A DNA stretch of 64,000 bases from Saccharothrix algeriensis (GCF_016907655.1 NZ_JAFBCL010000001.1:2700001-2764000), one strand, 5' to 3'. Counted from the stretch's first letter, positions 32,521 to 42,127 are shown. Numbers and translations: made by a program. The notes: generated by a model not told the origin, from the sequence alone.

Positions 32521-33366
32521 TCAGCGGCGGAAGAACTCGACGAGCACGGGCGCGGTCACCGCCGGCTTGACCAGGTGGGTCTGTCCACTGAGGACTTTCA
32601 GCTCCGCGTCGGGCAGCGCGCGGGCCAGGCTCGCCTGCGCGTTGCGCAGGTACTCCGGGCTCTTGCCGCCGGCGATGACCAGGCCGGGCGCCTTCGCGCC
32701 GGCCCAGCGGTCGGCGGACGGCTGCCGGCCGTGCTGGAACTCGCCCACCAGCGCGAGGTCGTGCGGCAGGGTGTGCGCGACCGACTTCAGCTTCCGCCAC
32801 GGCGGCAGGAGCCGCATCAGCAGCGTGAAGACCTTCGGCGTGCCCACGTAGTCCATGAACAGCTTCACCGCGTCGCCGCGCCGCCCCTCGGCCACCGCCC
32901 GGTCCACCCGCGCCGGGAAGTCGGCGGCCATCGGCCGGTGCGTGCCGTCGACGATCATCGGCGACTCGTAGACGGCGAACCGGTCGACGGCGACGCCCCG
33001 GTGCACGGCCTCGGCGACCAGCGTGCCGCCCGACGACATGCCGAACAGGTGCGCCCGGCCACCCGCCCGCCCGATCAGCGCGGCGATGTCCTCGACCTCG
33101 CGCTGCACGTCGTACGGCCCGCCGCCGCCGCTCCCGCCCCGCCCCCGGCGGTCGTAGGTCCAGACCGTGAAGTGCGGCGCCAGCGCCTCGGCCAACCGCT
33201 CGGCCGGGCCGAAGCCGCGGTGGCACAGCGCTCCGTCCACGATGATCAGTGCCGGCCCGGAACCCCTTGCGCTGCAAGCGATCCTCGTGCCGTCCTCGGA
33301 CGTGACCACGGCCGTCCCCACCGCTGCGCCGGCCTTCGGCGCGCTGCTCGGCTGCGACTTCGTCAT
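32521..33366 (-). CDS. Alpha/beta hydrolase
   Basis: 281 aa. The nucleophile elbow is HLFGMSSGGTL with Ser111. The oxyanion side YDRRGRGGSGGGGPY and a C-terminal His in SGQTHLVKP complete the fold. No signal peptide. The ATG overlaps the stop of the SRPBCC gene (ATGA), so it is the third gene of an ArsR-SRPBCC-hydrolase operon. The substrate cannot be named; esterase or epoxide-hydrolase-like chemistry is possible. Confidence 0.88.
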   Translation of the reverse strand: MTKSQPSSAPKAGAAVGTAVVTSEDGTRIACSARGSGPALIIVDGALCHRGFGPAERLAEALAPHFTVWTYDRRGRGGSGGGGPYDVQREVEDIAALIGRAGGRAHLFGMSSGGTLVAEAVHRGVAVDRFAVYESPMIVDGTHRPMAADFPARVDRAVAEGRRGDAVKLFMDYVGTPKVFTLLMRLLPPWRKLKSVAHTLPHDLALVGEFQHGRQPSADRWAGAKAPGLVIAGGKSPEYLRNAQASLARALPDAELKVLSGQTHLVKPAVTAPVLVEFFRR

Positions 33367-34079
33367 GCCAGTTCCCCCATCCACGCGGACCACGTGGTCT
33401 CGTCCCGGTCGTCGTCGGCGAAAACGGCGTGCATTGCGACCAAGGCGCCGGCGAACCCCTGGAAGAACCGGTACAGGGCGTCGGGGGTGCGAATGCCGAT
33501 CGTCTGCGCGTTGGCGTAGTAGACGACGCCCGCCAGGCCGTCGACGTCCACCGCGTCGCCCGGCCGCGGCGCCCGGTCGAGCCCGAGCCGGCGGTGCAGC
33601 GCGGCCCACAGGGCGGGCCAGTCGGCCACCGCGGGGCCGAACGCGGTCACCGGCCTGGCGGTGCGCCCGGCGAAGTGCCGCAGGTACTCGACCAGCGTGC
33701 GCCGGAACATCGCGCCGCCCGCCACCATGGCCTCGAACTCGTCCTGCCAGTCGTCGCCGGGCAGGAAGCCGCTGGTCACCACGCGCACCACGGTGCTGCC
33801 CCGGTCGCGGCCCCCGATCAGGAACTCGTAGGCCACGAACCGGCCGTCGGGCCCCTTCTCGCCGCCGTACGCGAGGTGCTTGCCGGGCTCCCACGCCGTG
33901 ATGCCGTGCCGGGGCCGGTAGCCGCCGAACGCGCCCCTGACCGCTTCGCCGGGCTCGACCTCGTTGTTGCCCATGAACCACGAGTCGATGCCGGGGCCGG
34001 TCGCGATGGCCTCCCAGACCTGCTCGGTCGTCACGCCTTCCAGCATGACCTCGTCGACCTCTTCGAACGCGTGCCCCAT
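33363..34079 (-). CDS. SRPBCC / AHSA1-like domain protein
   Basis: 238 aa. The START-like helix-grip fold is indicated by EVMLEGVTTEQVWEAIATGP, GIDSWFMGNN, HGITAWEPGKHLAYGGEK and VAYEFLIGGRDRGSTVVRVV. The second half (LWAALHRRLGLDRAPRPGDA onwards) is an extension. Such proteins bind hydrophobic ligands or act with ArsR-type regulators. Its start overlaps the ArsR stop (TGATG) and its stop overlaps the hydrolase start. Confidence 0.85.
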   Translation of the reverse strand: MGHAFEEVDEVMLEGVTTEQVWEAIATGPGIDSWFMGNNEVEPGEAVRGAFGGYRPRHGITAWEPGKHLAYGGEKGPDGRFVAYEFLIGGRDRGSTVVRVVTSGFLPGDDWQDEFEAMVAGGAMFRRTLVEYLRHFAGRTARPVTAFGPAVADWPALWAALHRRLGLDRAPRPGDAVDVDGLAGVVYYANAQTIGIRTPDALYRFFQGFAGALVAMHAVFADDDRDETTWSAWMGELA

Positions 34080-34666
34080 CAGGACTCCTTCGGGATGCTG
34101 GGGTGGACCGCGACGACGACGCGGTGCGCGCGCCCGCCCTCGGCGGTCTCGTCGTGGTACTTGGCGACCAGGTCGGTCACGGTGGCGGCCAGCTCCTCGG
34201 CGAACGCCGCGCGGTCCCGCGCGGTCGCGAACCTGACCTCGCCGTCGAGGGCGAAGGTGGCGACCCGCTTGCCGGCCTTGGCGCCGCCGGTGACCAGGTT
34301 GCCGACGTCGCGCACCAGCCGCGCGGCGACGGCCAGCAGCCACCGGGCGGACAACCGGTCCGGCGCCCGCGCCGGGTCGGGCTGCACGGCGGCCAGCGCC
34401 ACCGGCGAGATGACGTAGGACGCCGCGGTGGCCCGCATGACCCGCTCGGTCATGTTGCCCTTGCGGCGCTCCTCGGCCAGCTCGACCAGCCCGTGCCGCT
34501 CCAGCGCGCGCAGGTGGTAGTTGACCTTCTGCCGGGGCAGCCCCACCTTGGCCGCCAGCGTGGTCGCCGAGCCCGGCTCGGCCAGTTCGGCCAGCAGCCG
34601 CGCCCGCACCGGGTCCAGCGAGACTTCGGCTGTCGCCGCGTCCTCGATCACCGCCACATCAAGCAT
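34079..34666 (-). CDS. ArsR-type transcriptional regulator
   Basis: 195 aa. The winged helix is at the N-terminus (LDPVRARLLAELAEPGSATT, LAAKVGLPRQKVNYHLRALE, RHGLVELAEERRKGN). The C-terminal half has helices that probably dimerise or bind ligand (FAEELAATVTDLVAKYHDET). No conserved metal-binding Cys pair, so it is not a classical metal sensor. First gene of the operon. TTGTC/GACAA sites just upstream suggest autorepression. Confidence 0.88.
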   Translation of the reverse strand: MLDVAVIEDAATAEVSLDPVRARLLAELAEPGSATTLAAKVGLPRQKVNYHLRALERHGLVELAEERRKGNMTERVMRATAASYVISPVALAAVQPDPARAPDRLSARWLLAVAARLVRDVGNLVTGGAKAGKRVATFALDGEVRFATARDRAAFAEELAATVTDLVAKYHDETAEGGRAHRVVVAVHPSIPKES

Positions 34667-34683
34667 GGGACAACCCTCGCACC

Positions 34684-34706
34684 GACAACTGGAATTGTCA
34701 AGACAA
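34684..34706. promoter_or_regulatory. ArsR-operon operator: overlapping GACAA/TTGTC sites with embedded -35
   Basis: GACAACTGGAATTGTC (34684-34699) and TTGTCAAGACAA (34695-34706) are overlapping inverted repeats 18-40 bp before the ArsR start. On the minus strand they contain TTGACA, an ideal -35. A further TTGTC lies between this and the start codon. Binding here would block RNA polymerase. Confidence 0.6.
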
Positions 34707-34816
34707 CTAGATTTTTCGGAGACGCCGGTCCGGGCGCACCGGGCGCGCCCCCGCCCGCACCGCGCCGTCAGCGCTTCGTGCGCGGCCGGTCAGCGCCCGC
34801 CGCCAGAGTTCACCGC

Positions 34817-35539
34817 ATGGTGGAGACACAGGTCAGGGTGAGCTGGTGGCGGCGGCCGTGGGTGCTGCCGCTGGGGGTGCTGGTGCTGGCGTTCGTGGCG
34901 TTCTCGCTGCCGCCGTACCTGACGCTGGACAGCGCGCAGTCGCGCGTCCCGCAGCCGGCGGGCCACGCGTGGCACTACCCCGTGCTGGCGGCGCACGTCG
35001 TCTTCGGGTCGATCGCGATGCTCACGTGCGTGCTGCAGATCTGGCCGGCCTTCCGGCGCAAGCACCCGCACTGGCACCGCCGGGCGGGCCGGGTCTACGT
35101 GTTCGGCGGTGTGCTGCCGGGCGGTGTGCTGGCGGTGGCGGTGGGCGCGGTCAGCCCGTTCGGCCCGGCGCTGCAGTTCAGCAACGTGCTCATGGGCCTG
35201 CTGTGGCTGGCGTTCACCGTCGCCGGGTACCGGGCGGGGCGGCGCAAGCGGTACGCCGAGCACCGGCGGTGGATGCTGCGCAGCAGCGCGCTGACGCTGT
35301 CGGTGATCACCAACCGGTTCTGGGCGGTGGGGCTGGGCCTGACCCTGCCCGCGCAGCTGGACACGACGTTCGGCGGCAGCGAGGTGGCGCTGACCCAGAC
35401 CGTCGCCGGCACCTCGGCCTGGATGGGCTGGGTCGTGCCGCTGCTGCTGGTGGAGTGGTGGCTGGAGCGGGGCGACGCCCGCAAGCGCCGCACCCGCCGC
35501 GCGCAGCGTCAGGTGGACAGGACCGAGGTCGGCGTCTGA
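34817..35539 (+). CDS. DUF2306 multi-pass membrane protein
   Basis: 240 aa with about six membrane helices (VLPLGVLVLAFVAFSLPPYL, YPVLAAHVVFGSIAMLTCVL, VFGGVLPGGVLAVAVGAVSP, VLMGLLWLAFTVAGYRAG, MGWVVPLLLVEWW). The family signature includes HPHWHRRAGRVYV and AEHRRWMLRSSALTLSVITN, whose His residues lie near the membrane face. Function unknown. Divergent from the ArsR operon, possibly sharing its operator. Its last 31 bp overlap the convergent ogt-type gene. Confidence 0.85.
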   Translation: MVETQVRVSWWRRPWVLPLGVLVLAFVAFSLPPYLTLDSAQSRVPQPAGHAWHYPVLAAHVVFGSIAMLTCVLQIWPAFRRKHPHWHRRAGRVYVFGGVLPGGVLAVAVGAVSPFGPALQFSNVLMGLLWLAFTVAGYRAGRRKRYAEHRRWMLRSSALTLSVITNRFWAVGLGLTLPAQLDTTFGGSEVALTQTVAGTSAWMGWVVPLLLVEWWLERGDARKRRTRRAQRQVDRTEVGV

Positions 35540-36018
35540 GCCTCGAAGTCCAGCAGCTGCCGCTTGCGGTCGACGCCGCCGCCGTAGCCGGTCAGGCCGC
35601 CGGTCGACCCGACGACCCGGTGGCACGGCACGATGATCCCGACCGGGTTGCGCCCGTTGGCCGCGCCGACCGCCCGCGCGGCGGCCGGCCGGCCCAGCGC
35701 CGCCGCCAGCTCGCCGTAGGACACCGTCCGCCCGTACGGGACGGTGAGCAGCGCGGACCACACCGCCCGCTGGAACGGCGTGCCGCGCAGGTCCAGCGGC
35801 AGGTCGAACACCGTCCGGCGGCGCGCGAAGTACTCCTCGAGCTGCTCGACGACCTCGCCGAACGGCCCGGCGTCGGCCGGGCCGAAGCTCTCCTGGGCCG
35901 GCCGGTGGCGCTGGTCGGTCATGTAGAGCCCGGACAGCACCCCGTCCGTGGCCACCAGCGTCAACGGGCCGACGGGGCTGTCGACCTCGGTGTGCGCCCG
36001 CACGGCGACCCCCTTCAC
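35509..36018 (-). CDS. ogt: Methylated-DNA--protein-cysteine S-methyltransferase
   Basis: 169 aa. The acceptor motif is IIVPCHRVVGSTG with nucleophile Cys132; the HTH-like recognition helix TVSYGELAAALGRPAAARAV and Arg finger region GAANGRNPVG precede it. It removes O6-alkyl groups from guanine in a suicide reaction. The ATG overlaps the stop of the Ada/AlkA-type gene (ATGA), so both alkylation-repair proteins are made from one mRNA. Confidence 0.95.
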   Translation of the reverse strand: MKGVAVRAHTEVDSPVGPLTLVATDGVLSGLYMTDQRHRPAQESFGPADAGPFGEVVEQLEEYFARRRTVFDLPLDLRGTPFQRAVWSALLTVPYGRTVSYGELAAALGRPAAARAVGAANGRNPVGIIVPCHRVVGSTGGLTGYGGGVDRKRQLLDFEAQTPTSVLST

Positions 36019-37484
36019 GCGGGCAGCCGGTTGACCGCGTGGTCACCGGTGGCCCAGAGGTGTTGGACGGCGTAGGCCCGCCAGGGGCGCCACACCCGCG
36101 CGCGCCGCACCAGCGCGCCGGGGGTGTCGGGCAGCCCCAGGGCCCGCGCGGCGGCCCGGACGCCCAGGTCGCCGGGCAGGAACGCGTCCGGGTCGCCGAG
36201 CGCCCGCATCGCGATCACCTCGACGGTCCACGGGCCGAACCCGGGCAGCGCCGCCAGGTCCGCCCGCGCCTTGGCCCAGTCCGCGCCCACGCCCAGGTCG
36301 AGCGAGCCGGACGCCAGCGCGCCCACCAGCGCCGCCAGCGCCGCCTTCCGCGACTGCGGCAGGGCCAGCGCGGACGGGTCCAGCTCGACCAGCTCGGCGG
36401 GGGTGGGGAACAGGTGGGTCAGGCCGTGGTCGGTGATCGGCGTGCCGGCCGCCGCCACCAGCCGCCCCGCGTGCGTGCGCGCGGCGGCCGTCGAGACCTG
36501 CTGCCCCAGCACGGCCCGCACCGCGAACTCGGCGGCGTCCACGGTCCCCGGCACGCGGCGGCCGGGGTCCTTGTCCACCAGCGGTCTCAGCTCCGGGTCG
36601 GCGCGCAGCCGCTCGTCCACCGCCGTCGGGTCGGCGTCCAGGTCCAGCATCCGCCGGCACCGCGCGATGGCGATCGACAGGTCGCGCAGGTCGGTCAGCG
36701 CCAGCCGGCACGCCACGTGGTCGGGCTGCGGCCTCAGCGCGACCACGGCGTGCCCGTGCGGCAGCCGCAGCGTCCGCCGGTACGCGCCGTCCCGCCACTC
36801 CTCCACGCCCGGCACGGCCGTCGCGGCCAGGTGCCCGAACAGGTTGTCCGGGCACAGCGGCGCGCGGAACGGCAGGCGCAGCGACAGCACGCCGGGCGTG
36901 TCCGCCACCGCGCCGCGGCGCGACCGCAGGTCGGTGGGCGCCAGCGCGAACACCGACCGCACGGTCTCGTTGAACGCCCGGATGCTGGCGAACCCGGCGG
37001 CCATCGCCACGTCGGCCATCGGCAGCGAGGTGGTCTCGATCAGCAGCCGGGCGGTCTGGGCGCGCTGGGCGCGGGCCAGCGCGAGCGGTCCCGCGCCCAG
37101 CTCGGCCAGCAGCCGGCGCTCGACCTGCCGCACGCTGTAGCCCAGCCGCGCGGCCAGCCCCGGAACGCCTTCGCGGTCCACCACGCCGTCGGCGATCAAC
37201 CGCATCGCCTTCGCGACCGAATCCGCGCGGTGGTCCCACAGCGGGGAACCGGGGCTGGCGTCGGGCCGGCACCTCTTGCAAGCGCGGAACCCCGCTTGCT
37301 GCGCCGCCGCCGCGCTCGGGTAGAACCGCATGTTCTCGGCCTTGGGCGGCGCCACCGGACAACTCGGGCGGCAATAGATGCGGGTGGTCAGCACCGCCGT
37401 GAAGAACCACCCGTCGAACCGCGCGTCCTTGGACCGCACGGCTCGAACACAACGTTCCGCGTCTTCGTGCACACCACCCAGCAT
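36015..37484 (-). CDS. Ada-like activator fused to AlkA 3-methyladenine DNA glycosylase
   Basis: 489 aa. The N-terminal Ada zinc domain has Cys38, Cys42, Cys69 and Cys72 (IYCRPSCPVAPPKAENMRFY, ACKRCRPD); Cys38 would be the methyl acceptor sensor. An AraC-type HTH follows (GVPGLAARLGYSVRQVERRL, SLPMADVAMAAGFASIRAFN). The C-terminal half is AlkA: HhH motif LPGFGPWTVEVIAMRALG and catalytic Asp in FLPGDLGVRAAARALG. This fusion of regulator and glycosylase is known in actinobacteria. A GTG a few codons in is an alternative start. Confidence 0.93.
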   Translation of the reverse strand: MLGGVHEDAERCVRAVRSKDARFDGWFFTAVLTTRIYCRPSCPVAPPKAENMRFYPSAAAAQQAGFRACKRCRPDASPGSPLWDHRADSVAKAMRLIADGVVDREGVPGLAARLGYSVRQVERRLLAELGAGPLALARAQRAQTARLLIETTSLPMADVAMAAGFASIRAFNETVRSVFALAPTDLRSRRGAVADTPGVLSLRLPFRAPLCPDNLFGHLAATAVPGVEEWRDGAYRRTLRLPHGHAVVALRPQPDHVACRLALTDLRDLSIAIARCRRMLDLDADPTAVDERLRADPELRPLVDKDPGRRVPGTVDAAEFAVRAVLGQQVSTAAARTHAGRLVAAAGTPITDHGLTHLFPTPAELVELDPSALALPQSRKAALAALVGALASGSLDLGVGADWAKARADLAALPGFGPWTVEVIAMRALGDPDAFLPGDLGVRAAARALGLPDTPGALVRRARVWRPWRAYAVQHLWATGDHAVNRLPA

Positions 37485-38072
37485 CGGTCAACACCGGTCC
37501 TCGGGCCGGCAGGAACGCGACGTCGACGTCGACGCGACACGCCCGGCCGGTCGCACCACGCTGTGCGCGCCCCACATCGGGCGGTCACCGGTCCCGGGCG
37601 TGCAGCGGGCCCGCGAGCCGGGCGAGCAGCGCCAGCCCCACCTCCGCCCGGTCCCGGGCGTGCGCGTCGAGCACGGTCAGCAGGATCGGGCAGACCGGCG
37701 CCGGGCCGGAGCCGCCGTGATCCTCACGGAACGTGATCGCCGCCCGGTGACCCGAGCCCGGCTCAACCGCGGCCGGCATGGCAGGTCGCCGCGCCGTTCC
37801 ACCGGCCGGGCCGGTTCGGTGCGCACCGCTGAGAAGACCCCCAGGACCCCTCAGCGGCGAACGGTCCACCACTGGTGGTAGTTGCTTGCGAAACCACTTC
37901 GACCGGTCCCTTCGCAGAACCCGAGACGTCCGCGCCAACGTCCCGGCCAGCTTGGCAGCGCCAGTCGTTAGGGTGGACTGGCCAAGGCCGCACCGGTCCA
38001 CAAACGACCTGTTCACGCGCTCAAACCCGGTTTTCCGGTCCGGAACACCGGACCCTAGGAGGTCAGCCGCGG
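37485..38072. other. Intergenic region before the WD40 NTPase gene
   Basis: About 590 bp. A minus-strand frame ending at 37585 has a plausible last stretch (CPILLTVLDAHARDRAEVGL, ALLARLAGPLHARDR) but no credible start or family. It contains a 15-bp direct repeat, CGGTCCCGGGCGTGC, at 37589-37603 and 37649-37663. It could be the tail of a lost gene. I do not call a CDS. The promoter of the NTPase gene should lie at 37850-38060. Confidence 0.4.
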
Positions 38073-41000
38073 ATGGCTGGTTCTGGTCAGGGGTCGGGGC
38101 CCCGCGCCGTCTTCGCGGAGCGGTTCGCGCTGCTGTACGCCGAGGCGGGCGACCCGCCCCTGAAGCGGGTGACCGAGTCGGTCGGCCGGGCCCGGCGCAC
38201 CGACGAGCGGGGCCGCCCGATCCGGGCCACCGCCCAGCGGGTCAGCGACTGGCGGCGGGGGCGCAACGTGCCAGCCCGCTTCTCGGCACTGTCGGTAGTC
38301 CTCGAGGTGCTCATCGGCGAGGCGCGCAAGACCCGGCCCCAGCCGCCGGCCGGCGGCCTGTACGACCTGGGCGCGTGGCGCGAGCTGTGGGAGGAGGCCC
38401 TCGCCAGCCCCGCGACCGCGCCCCAGGACGAGGAGCCGCCCAGCTCCGACGAAATCGGCGTGTGCCCTTATCGGGGGTTGGCCGCTTTCCAGCCCGAGGA
38501 TTCCTCGTGGTTCTTCGGCCGGGAGCGCAGCACCGCCGCCCTGGTCTCCCGGCTGGGCGCGACGGCGGAGTCCGGCGGAATCGTCATGCTGGTCGGCGCC
38601 TCGGGCGCCGGCAAATCGTCGCTGCTGCGCGCCGGGGTCATTCCGGCGATTCGGCGCGGCGCCCTCGCGGTGCCCGGTTCGGAGCACTGGCCGGCCGTCG
38701 TGCTGACCCCCGGCGGCGACCCGGTGAAAGAACTCGTGCGGCAGGTCCCGGAATTGTCCGACGTCCTCGACCTGGCGGTGCGCGCGGAGGCCGAACCCGC
38801 GGACGGGCCCGATCCGGAGACGCTGCTGGGGCAGGCCGTGGTCGGCGTGCACCGGTTCGCGGCGCGGATCCGGGCCGCGGTCACCACCCACGCCGCCCGC
38901 GGCGGCGGCGAGCGCGTGGTCCTCGTCGTCGACCAGTTCGAGGAGGCGTTCACGCTGTGCGGCGACGAGGACCTGGTGCGGGTGTTCGTGCAGGCCCTGC
39001 ACGTGGCGTGCACGCCGGCGTTCCCGGGCGGCCCGGTGCCCGCGCTGGTCGTGCTGGGCGTCCGGGCCGACTTCTACGGCCGGTGCCTGGCGATCCCGGA
39101 ACTGGCCGAGGCGCTGCAGGAGCGCCAGATGGTGCTGGGCCCGATGACGTCGGCCGAGCTGCGCGAAGCCGTGTCCCGGCCGGCCAGGGCCGCCGGCCTG
39201 CAGCTGGAGCCGGGGCTGATCGAGCTGATGCTGCGCGACCTGGGCGTGCGCGGCGGGCGCGGGCAGGGGCGGGCGGGCCGGGGCGCGTACGACGCGGGCG
39301 CGCTGCCGCTGCTCTCGCACGCCCTGCTGGCCACCTGGCAGCGCCGGGCGGCGGGCAAGCTCACCATCGCCGGCTACCGGGCGGCGGGCGGCATCCAGGG
39401 CGCGGTCGCCGCCACCGCCGAGCGGGCCTGGGCCGACCTCGCGCCGCAGGCGCAGCTCGCCGCCCGCCCGCTGCTGCTGCGCCTGGTGCGGGTCGGCGAG
39501 GACACCCAGGACACCCGCCGCCGCTCCACCCGGCACGAGCTGGTCGACCAGGCCGCGAACCGGGCCGCGGGCGAGGAGGCGCTGGAGGTGCTGGCCCGCG
39601 CCCGGCTGGTGACGCTCGACTCGGGCTCGGTGGAGATCACGCACGAGGCGCTGCTCCAGGCGTGGCCCCGGCTGCGCAGCTGGATCGACCAGGACCGCGA
39701 GGGCCAGCTGCTGCGGCAGCGCCTGGAGGAGGACGCGGGGACGTGGGCCCACCAGGACCGCGACCCGTCCCTGCTCTACCGGGGCGCGCGGCTGGAGACG
39801 GCGCGGCACTGGGCCGACGCCGCGGGGCCGGGCGGCCTGACCGCGGTGGGGCGGGACTTCCTCGCCGTGTCGATGCAGCACCGCAGGCGCGCGCTGTGGG
39901 GCAGGCGCAGCGCGGTGGCGGTCGTGGTGGTCCTGGCGGTCATCGCGGTCACCGCCGCCGTGCTGGCCGTGCGGCAGCGCGACGACGCGGTGTTCCGGCA
40001 GGTCGTCGCGGAGGCCGACCGGCTGCAGGAGACCGACGCCTCGCTGTCCGCCCAGCTCGGCCTGGTCGCGCAGCGGATGCGCCCGGGGGACAAGGAGTTC
40101 TACACCCGCATCCTGTCCACCCAGGGCACGCCGCTGGCCACCCCGCTCGTCGGGCACGAGGGCGCGGTCTACCTGGCGTCGTTCTCCGGCGACGGCAACA
40201 CCCTGGCCACCGCGTCCTACGACTCGACCGTGCGGCTGTGGGACCTGCGCGACCGCGACGACCCCAAGCCGCTGGGCCCGCCGCTGCGCGGGCACAGGAG
40301 CTGGGTCAGCTCGGCGGTGTTCAGCCCGGACAGCCGGACCCTGGCCACGGCGGGCGACGACGGCAAGGTCCGGCTGTGGGACGTGAGCGACCCCGGCCGG
40401 CCGCGCGCGCTGGGCCAGCCGCTGGCCGGCAACAACGGCACCATCTACCTGGTCGCGTTCACCCCGGACAGCCGCACGCTGGTCACCGCCAACGAGGACC
40501 ACACGGCGCGGCTGTGGGACGTCGCCGACCCCGCCGCGCCCCAGCCGCTCGGCGAGCCGCTGGGCCTGCACACCGGGCAGGTGCGCTCGGTCGCGTTCAG
40601 CCCGGACGGCAGGCTGCTCGCGGTCGGCGGCGACGACCGGACCGTGGTCCTGTGGAACGTGGCCGACCGCACCCGGCCCCAGCCGGTGGGCAGCCCGCTG
40701 ACCGGCTTCGACGGCACCGTGCGCTCGGTGGCGTTCAGCCCGGACAGCCGGGTGCTGGCCACCGGCAGCGAGGACCGGACCGTCCGCCTGTGGGACGTGG
40801 CGGACCCGGCCGCGGCCACCCCGCTGGGGCTCCCGCTGGCCGACCACAACGGCGCGGTGTGGTCGGTGGCGTTCAACCGGGACGGGCGGGTGCTCGCGTC
40901 GGCGGGCGCGGACGGCGCCGCGCGGCTGTGGAACGTCACCGACCCGGCCCACCCGCTGGCCATCGGCCAGCCGCTGACCGGCCGCAACGGGACGGTCTAC

Positions 41001-42125
41001 ACCGTGGCGTTCAGCCCGGACGGCTACCGGCTGGCCACCGGCAGCCAGGACACCGCGGTGCGGCTGTGGTCCCTGCCGGGCACCGTCCTGGTCGGCCACT
41101 CGGCGCGCACCGCGGGCCCGGTGCTCACCCCGGACGGCAAGCGGCTGGTCACCGGTGGCCGCGACCGGGTGATCCGGGTGTGGGACCTGGCCGACCCGCA
41201 CCACCCGCGCAGCGCGCTGCAGACCACGATCGCCGACGACGCCGGCGTGTGGGGCCTGGCGCTCAGCGAGGACGGCAGGACGCTGGCCGGTGTCAGCGAC
41301 AAGGTGCTGCAGCTGTGGGACCTGTCCGACCCCGGGCGGATCCACCCGCTGGGGCCGCCGGTCGGGCTGGACACCCGGTACAACGCGCCGGTCGCGTTCA
41401 GCCCCGACGGCGCCGTGCTGGTGACCGGGTCGCGGGACGACTCGGTGCAGCTGTGGGACGTCCGGGACCGGACCGCGCCGCGGCGGCTGGGCAAGCCGCT
41501 GGTCGGGCACAGCGGCTACGTGCACTTCGCGGCGTTCACCCCGGACGGCCGCAGCCTGATCACCGGCAGCGCCGACCAGACCGTGCGGCTGTGGAACGTC
41601 ACCGACCCGTCGGCGGCGCAGCCGCTGGGCCAGCCGCTGACCGGCCACGCGGGCCCCGTGCGGGCGGGCGCGATCAGCCGGGACGGCCGGACCCTGGCCA
41701 CGGCGGGCGACGACAAGACCATCCGCCTGTGGGACCTGGCGGCGCCGACCAGGGTCCGGCAGCTCGGCGCGCCGGTGACCGGGCACGTGGAGGCGGTCGC
41801 GGCGGTCGCCTTCAGCCCCGACGGGAAGACCCTGGCCAGCGGCGGCGACGACCGGGCGATCCGCCTGTGGGACGTGCACGACCCGCTGCGGCCGGAAGCC
41901 CTGGGGCACGCGCTGACCGGCCACAACTCGGGGCTGCAGGGCATCCGGTTCACGCCGGACGGGCGGATGGTCGCGTCCACGAGCACGGACAGCACCGTCC
42001 GCCTGTGGGACCTCGACCAGCAGCGGACGGTCACCCGGATCTGCGCGAAGACGAAGGGCGTGCTGTCGGAGGAGGTGTGGCGCAAGCACCTGCCGCAGCT
42101 CGACTACCGGCCGCCCTGCCCGTGA
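38073..42125 (+). CDS. nSTAND1-type NTPase with N-terminal HTH-like region, membrane helix and 14 WD repeats
   Basis: 1350 aa. Residues 1-95 resemble the XRE-like head of such proteins (FAERFALLYAEAGDPPLKRV, AQRVSDWRRGRNVPARFSAL). The NTPase begins CPYRGLAAFQPEDSSWFFGR, with Walker A MLVGASGAGKSSLLRAG (about 171-187) and Walker B VVLVVDQFEEAF. A membrane helix VAVVVVLAVIAVTAAVLAV lies near 615-633. From about 680 to the end, 14 units end in LWD/LWN-type motifs; one (VIRVWDLAD) and two others (VLQLWDLSD, AVRLWSLPG) are variant. GGAGG precedes ATG by 10 nt. Likely a large ligand-sensing switch at the membrane. Confidence 0.9.
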   Translation: MAGSGQGSGPRAVFAERFALLYAEAGDPPLKRVTESVGRARRTDERGRPIRATAQRVSDWRRGRNVPARFSALSVVLEVLIGEARKTRPQPPAGGLYDLGAWRELWEEALASPATAPQDEEPPSSDEIGVCPYRGLAAFQPEDSSWFFGRERSTAALVSRLGATAESGGIVMLVGASGAGKSSLLRAGVIPAIRRGALAVPGSEHWPAVVLTPGGDPVKELVRQVPELSDVLDLAVRAEAEPADGPDPETLLGQAVVGVHRFAARIRAAVTTHAARGGGERVVLVVDQFEEAFTLCGDEDLVRVFVQALHVACTPAFPGGPVPALVVLGVRADFYGRCLAIPELAEALQERQMVLGPMTSAELREAVSRPARAAGLQLEPGLIELMLRDLGVRGGRGQGRAGRGAYDAGALPLLSHALLATWQRRAAGKLTIAGYRAAGGIQGAVAATAERAWADLAPQAQLAARPLLLRLVRVGEDTQDTRRRSTRHELVDQAANRAAGEEALEVLARARLVTLDSGSVEITHEALLQAWPRLRSWIDQDREGQLLRQRLEEDAGTWAHQDRDPSLLYRGARLETARHWADAAGPGGLTAVGRDFLAVSMQHRRRALWGRRSAVAVVVVLAVIAVTAAVLAVRQRDDAVFRQVVAEADRLQETDASLSAQLGLVAQRMRPGDKEFYTRILSTQGTPLATPLVGHEGAVYLASFSGDGNTLATASYDSTVRLWDLRDRDDPKPLGPPLRGHRSWVSSAVFSPDSRTLATAGDDGKVRLWDVSDPGRPRALGQPLAGNNGTIYLVAFTPDSRTLVTANEDHTARLWDVADPAAPQPLGEPLGLHTGQVRSVAFSPDGRLLAVGGDDRTVVLWNVADRTRPQPVGSPLTGFDGTVRSVAFSPDSRVLATGSEDRTVRLWDVADPAAATPLGLPLADHNGAVWSVAFNRDGRVLASAGADGAARLWNVTDPAHPLAIGQPLTGRNGTVYTVAFSPDGYRLATGSQDTAVRLWSLPGTVLVGHSARTAGPVLTPDGKRLVTGGRDRVIRVWDLADPHHPRSALQTTIADDAGVWGLALSEDGRTLAGVSDKVLQLWDLSDPGRIHPLGPPVGLDTRYNAPVAFSPDGAVLVTGSRDDSVQLWDVRDRTAPRRLGKPLVGHSGYVHFAAFTPDGRSLITGSADQTVRLWNVTDPSAAQPLGQPLTGHAGPVRAGAISRDGRTLATAGDDKTIRLWDLAAPTRVRQLGAPVTGHVEAVAAVAFSPDGKTLASGGDDRAIRLWDVHDPLRPEALGHALTGHNSGLQGIRFTPDGRMVASTSTDSTVRLWDLDQQRTVTRICAKTKGVLSEEVWRKHLPQLDYRPPCP

Positions 42126-42127
42126 CA

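Noticed and set aside
37585..38016. Minus-strand gene upstream of the WD40 NTPase
   Set aside because: Only the last 35 codons look protein-like; the rest is disordered and overlaps the NTPase promoter region. Kept as a possible relic only.
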